This document shows positions 5,594 to 5,630 of a stretch of 5,630 nucleotides of DNA, piece by piece. The translations under genes were made by a program, and so were the position numbers. The stretch comes from Anaerohabitans sp036788095 (lineage in GTDB: Bacteria; Zhuqueibacterota; Zhuqueibacteria; Residuimicrobiales; Residuimicrobiaceae). The notes beneath the pieces are model-generated. The model was not told the DNA's origin. It saw nothing but the letters and a program-made list of their open reading frames with translations, and did no database searches. The stretch lies in assembly GCA_036788095.1 (NCBI GenBank), contig DAIQOA010000256.1:1-5630 (forward strand), written 5' to 3'. Each line of letters opens with the position of its first letter. Position 1 is the first letter of the stretch.

Positions 5594-5630
5594 TTAAAAT
5601 TGAAAATAGATGAATTGCTGTTCAGTCGCC
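5594..5630 (-). CDS. C-terminal end of a probable MBOAT-family O-acyltransferase (partial, runs off the window)
   Basis: Only eleven codons lie in the window, reading ATEQQFIYFQF and then TAA (5596-5594). The ending FIYFQF is a frequent C-terminus of MBOAT membrane O-acyltransferases (AlgI/DltB relatives). The gene immediately downstream on the same strand is an SGNH-type partner protein, the usual arrangement in polysaccharide O-acetylation loci. Both facts point the same way, but eleven residues cannot prove a family; the sequence beyond 5630 would settle it. Confidence 0.6.
   Translation of the reverse strand, partial: ATEQQFIYFQF

Overview
The window looks like a chromosomal segment of a Gram-negative bacterium of moderately high GC. 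The evidence is an OmpW-type outer-membrane beta-barrel with a signal peptide, and an acyltransferase/SGNH pair typical of envelope or exopolysaccharide acylation. I cannot name the species. No rRNA, tRNA, CRISPR array or intact insertion sequence is visible.

Left part, plus strand (49-4020): four genes in one direction. They encode an OmpW-family porin (49-690), an AlkD-type DNA alkylation-repair glycosylase (779-1486), an MIO-dependent histidine/aromatic amino-acid ammonia-lyase homologue (1556-3109) and a PhzF-family isomerase/epimerase (3235-4020). Three starts are better placed downstream of the longest open frame: two of them (GTG at 49, ATG at 1556) have clean Shine-Dalgarno motifs, and so does the ATG at 779. 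Two weak hairpins, at 734-764 and 3186-3207, could partly separate the transcripts. The lyase has no hut-pathway partners here, and its active site mixes HAL-like and PAL-like signatures. Together with the PhzF neighbour this makes histidine catabolism less certain than a simple hutH label would imply.

Middle part (4021-4608): this stretch has no intact gene but is not empty. On the minus strand, 4303 down to 4041, it holds a recognisable YafQ/RelE-superfamily mRNA-interferase toxin broken by one frameshift; all six catalytic-site residues of YafQ are still present. Just upstream are the last codons of its antitoxin (ending VEELFKDL-stop), and then antitoxin homology is lost. The remaining 250 bases contain an imperfect GC-rich inverted repeat and an 8-bp hairpin with no assigned role. 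The locus reads as a decayed toxin-antitoxin module whose antitoxin was removed or overwritten.

Right part, minus strand (5630 to 4609): the last eleven codons of a gene ending FIYFQF, a tail typical of MBOAT (AlgI-like) membrane O-acyltransferases, are followed 52 bases later by a membrane-anchored SGNH-fold protein (5541-4609). This pair would move and attach acyl groups on a cell-surface polysaccharide or similar polymer.
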